Source: Vulcanococcus limneticus LL (GTDB lineage Bacteria > Cyanobacteriota > Cyanobacteriia > PCC-6307 > Cyanobiaceae). From it: 64,000 nucleotides of DNA. How positions within the stretch are numbered: position 1 is the stretch's first letter; each line of letters begins with the position of its first letter. The notes under the pieces are model-generated. The model was not told the DNA's origin. It saw only the letters and a list, made by a program, of their open reading frames with translations, and did no database searches. This document shows positions 62,975 through 64,000 of this stretch, one piece after another. The stretch is taken from assembly GCF_002252705.1 (NCBI RefSeq), contig NZ_NQLA01000005.1:1-64000 (forward strand). Reading direction: 5' to 3'. The translations under genes and the position numbers were made by a program.

Positions 62975-64000
62975 TGGGCCGACCGCGCCTGCGGCTGCCG
63001 GCCCTGGGCAACCGCGCCACCACGGTGCTCCTGGCGCTGGCCTACGCCCTGGTGGGCAGCCTGACCCTGTGGCTGGTGCGGGAGGCGGGCTATGGCCTGG
63101 CGGTGCCGGTGTGGCCCGCCAGCGGCCTCGCCCTGGCCCTGCTGCTGCGGCGCGGCCGGGCCCTGGCGCCGGGGGTGCTGGTGGGCTCGCTGCTGGTGAA
63201 CCTGGTGAACCTGCCCCTGCTCTCGGACGCACCGGCCCCCCGACTCGCCACCGTGGCCGTGCCCCTGGTGATCGCCCTCGGGGCCACCCTCCAGGCCGTG
63301 CTGGGGGCCGCCTGGGTGCGCCGGCGGCTTGGATCCCGCCCGGCCCTCGACCGCGCCCAGGACATCTTGCGGCTGGTGCTGCTGGGGGGGCCCTGCGCCT
63401 GTCTGGCGGGCTCGGTCTTCGGTGTGGGTGCCCAGCTGCTGGCCGGTGTGGTCACGCTGGCCCAGGCACCGGTCGCCTGGCTCACCTGGTGGGTGGGTGA
63501 TTCGGTGGGCGTGATCGTGTTCGCGCCGCTGGTCCTGATGTTGCTGCCAGACCGGGGGGCGCTGTGGCGCGGCCGCCGCTGGCGGGTGGCCCTGCCCTCG
63601 CTGCTGGTCACTGCGCTGTCGGTAGCCGTGTTCCTGTTCAGCGCCGCCCAGGAGCGGCGCCAGCTGCAGCTCTATCTGGCGCAGCAGGCCACCCAGGCCA
63701 GCAGCGCCCTGCAGCGCAATCTGGTGCGCCACCAGGAGGTGCTCGAGGGCCTGCGCAGCCTGATGGCGGTGCACACCCTGACCGTTGCGGGCGACTTCGA
63801 GCGCTACACCCGCAGCAGCCTGCAGCGCCTCGACGGCCTGGATGCCCTGTCCTGGAATGTCTTTCTCCGCCCGGAGCAGCTGGAGCCCTTCGAGCAGCAG
63901 CGGCGCCGGGAGACGCCGGGCTACCGGATCTTCGAGAGGGGACCCAACGGGACGCCGCAGCCGGTTGAGCCAGGTCGCTCCGGCTACGTGGCCGTGGACT
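62974..64000 (+). CDS. MASE1/CHASE membrane sensor, probably histidine kinase (3' end cut by window)
   Basis: At least 342 residues, open at the window end. Residues 15-215 form about eight membrane helices of MASE1 type (VPVWPASGLALALLLRRG; WWVGDSVGVIVFAPLVLMLL). Residues 245-342 begin a CHASE periplasmic ligand domain (RLDGLDALSWNVFLRPEQL; PGYRIFERGPNGTPQPVEPG). The kinase or other output domain lies outside. Adjacent to a response regulator, so a histidine kinase is the best guess; a diguanylate cyclase is possible. Confidence 0.8.
   Translation, partial: MGRPRLRLPALGNRATTVLLALAYALVGSLTLWLVREAGYGLAVPVWPASGLALALLLRRGRALAPGVLVGSLLVNLVNLPLLSDAPAPRLATVAVPLVIALGATLQAVLGAAWVRRRLGSRPALDRAQDILRLVLLGGPCACLAGSVFGVGAQLLAGVVTLAQAPVAWLTWWVGDSVGVIVFAPLVLMLLPDRGALWRGRRWRVALPSLLVTALSVAVFLFSAAQERRQLQLYLAQQATQASSALQRNLVRHQEVLEGLRSLMAVHTLTVAGDFERYTRSSLQRLDGLDALSWNVFLRPEQLEPFEQQRRRETPGYRIFERGPNGTPQPVEPGRSGYVAVD

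Overview
The window reads as a high-GC picocyanobacterial chromosome of the Cyanobium/Synechococcus type. The evidence is a ferredoxin-type nitrate reductase (narB) and nitrite reductase (nirA), a cyanobacterial nrtABCD transporter in which NrtC carries an extra substrate-binding-like domain, and urtABCDE with a full urease set. The organism call is an inference from gene content and style. No rRNA, tRNA, CRISPR array or transposase was recognised.

Layout. 1-3.9 kb: a visibly less GC-rich, decaying stretch with a dihydrofolate-reductase-like remnant, an alpha/beta-hydrolase gene split by one in-frame amber codon, a VOC-family gene and about 500 bp without a gene. 4.1-6.8 kb: four overlapping genes of a reduced Mnh/Mrp-like cation/proton antiporter. 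6.9-9.4 kb: a GST / GNAT-cupin fusion / ABM-monooxygenase operon divergent from an HxlR regulator, with two palindromic operator-like sites between them. 9.4-26.7 kb: nitrate/nitrite assimilation, comprising moaB, an HPP membrane protein, a MOSC remnant, moaA, mobA, narB, a Crp/Fnr regulator, nrtABCD, a TrpD-like gene, nirA and siroheme genes (a repeat-domain/CbiX fusion and cobA). 26.7-39 kb: a Rieske/amidohydrolase pair divergent from an SsuA-like binding protein with a DszC/SfnB-like flavoprotein; then a methyltransferase, CsgG-like and cupin proteins, an HD-GYP protein, a transglutaminase/alpha-E/ATP-grasp operon and a PilZ protein. 39-55 kb: urease and urea uptake (ureABC, ureD, ureEF, an embedded three-gene ABC transporter, ureG, urtABCDE) and formamidase (fmdA) with its FmdB zinc-ribbon partner. 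55-64 kb: a lipoprotein, an APC permease, pabC, cynS (cyanase), pabB, queC, an ecotin-family inhibitor, queE, and a response regulator followed by a MASE1/CHASE sensor kinase that runs off the window.

How it works together. Nitrate and nitrite enter through NrtABCD, and possibly nitrite through HPP. NarB (using MoaA/MoaB/MobA products) and NirA (using siroheme from CobA and the CbiX protein) reduce them to ammonium. Urea enters through UrtABCDE and is cleaved by urease. Formamide and cyanate are routed to ammonium by FmdA and CynS. Near-consensus NtcA-type boxes (GTA-N8-TAC with one mismatch) lie upstream of nrtA, nirA and urtA and in the mobA/narB and ureD/ureE divergent regions; the urtA one has the textbook 22-bp spacing to a perfect TAN3T -10. 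Strong hairpins follow nrtA and urtA, the two binding-protein genes that head their transporter operons.

Most novel points: the ABC transporter of unknown substrate built into the urease accessory operon, the intercistronic hairpins after the binding-protein genes, the HxlR operator pair, the CbiX and GNAT-cupin fusions, cynS nested between pabB and pabC, and the apparently scavenging-related amidohydrolase/Rieske/SsuA/DszC-like neighbourhood.
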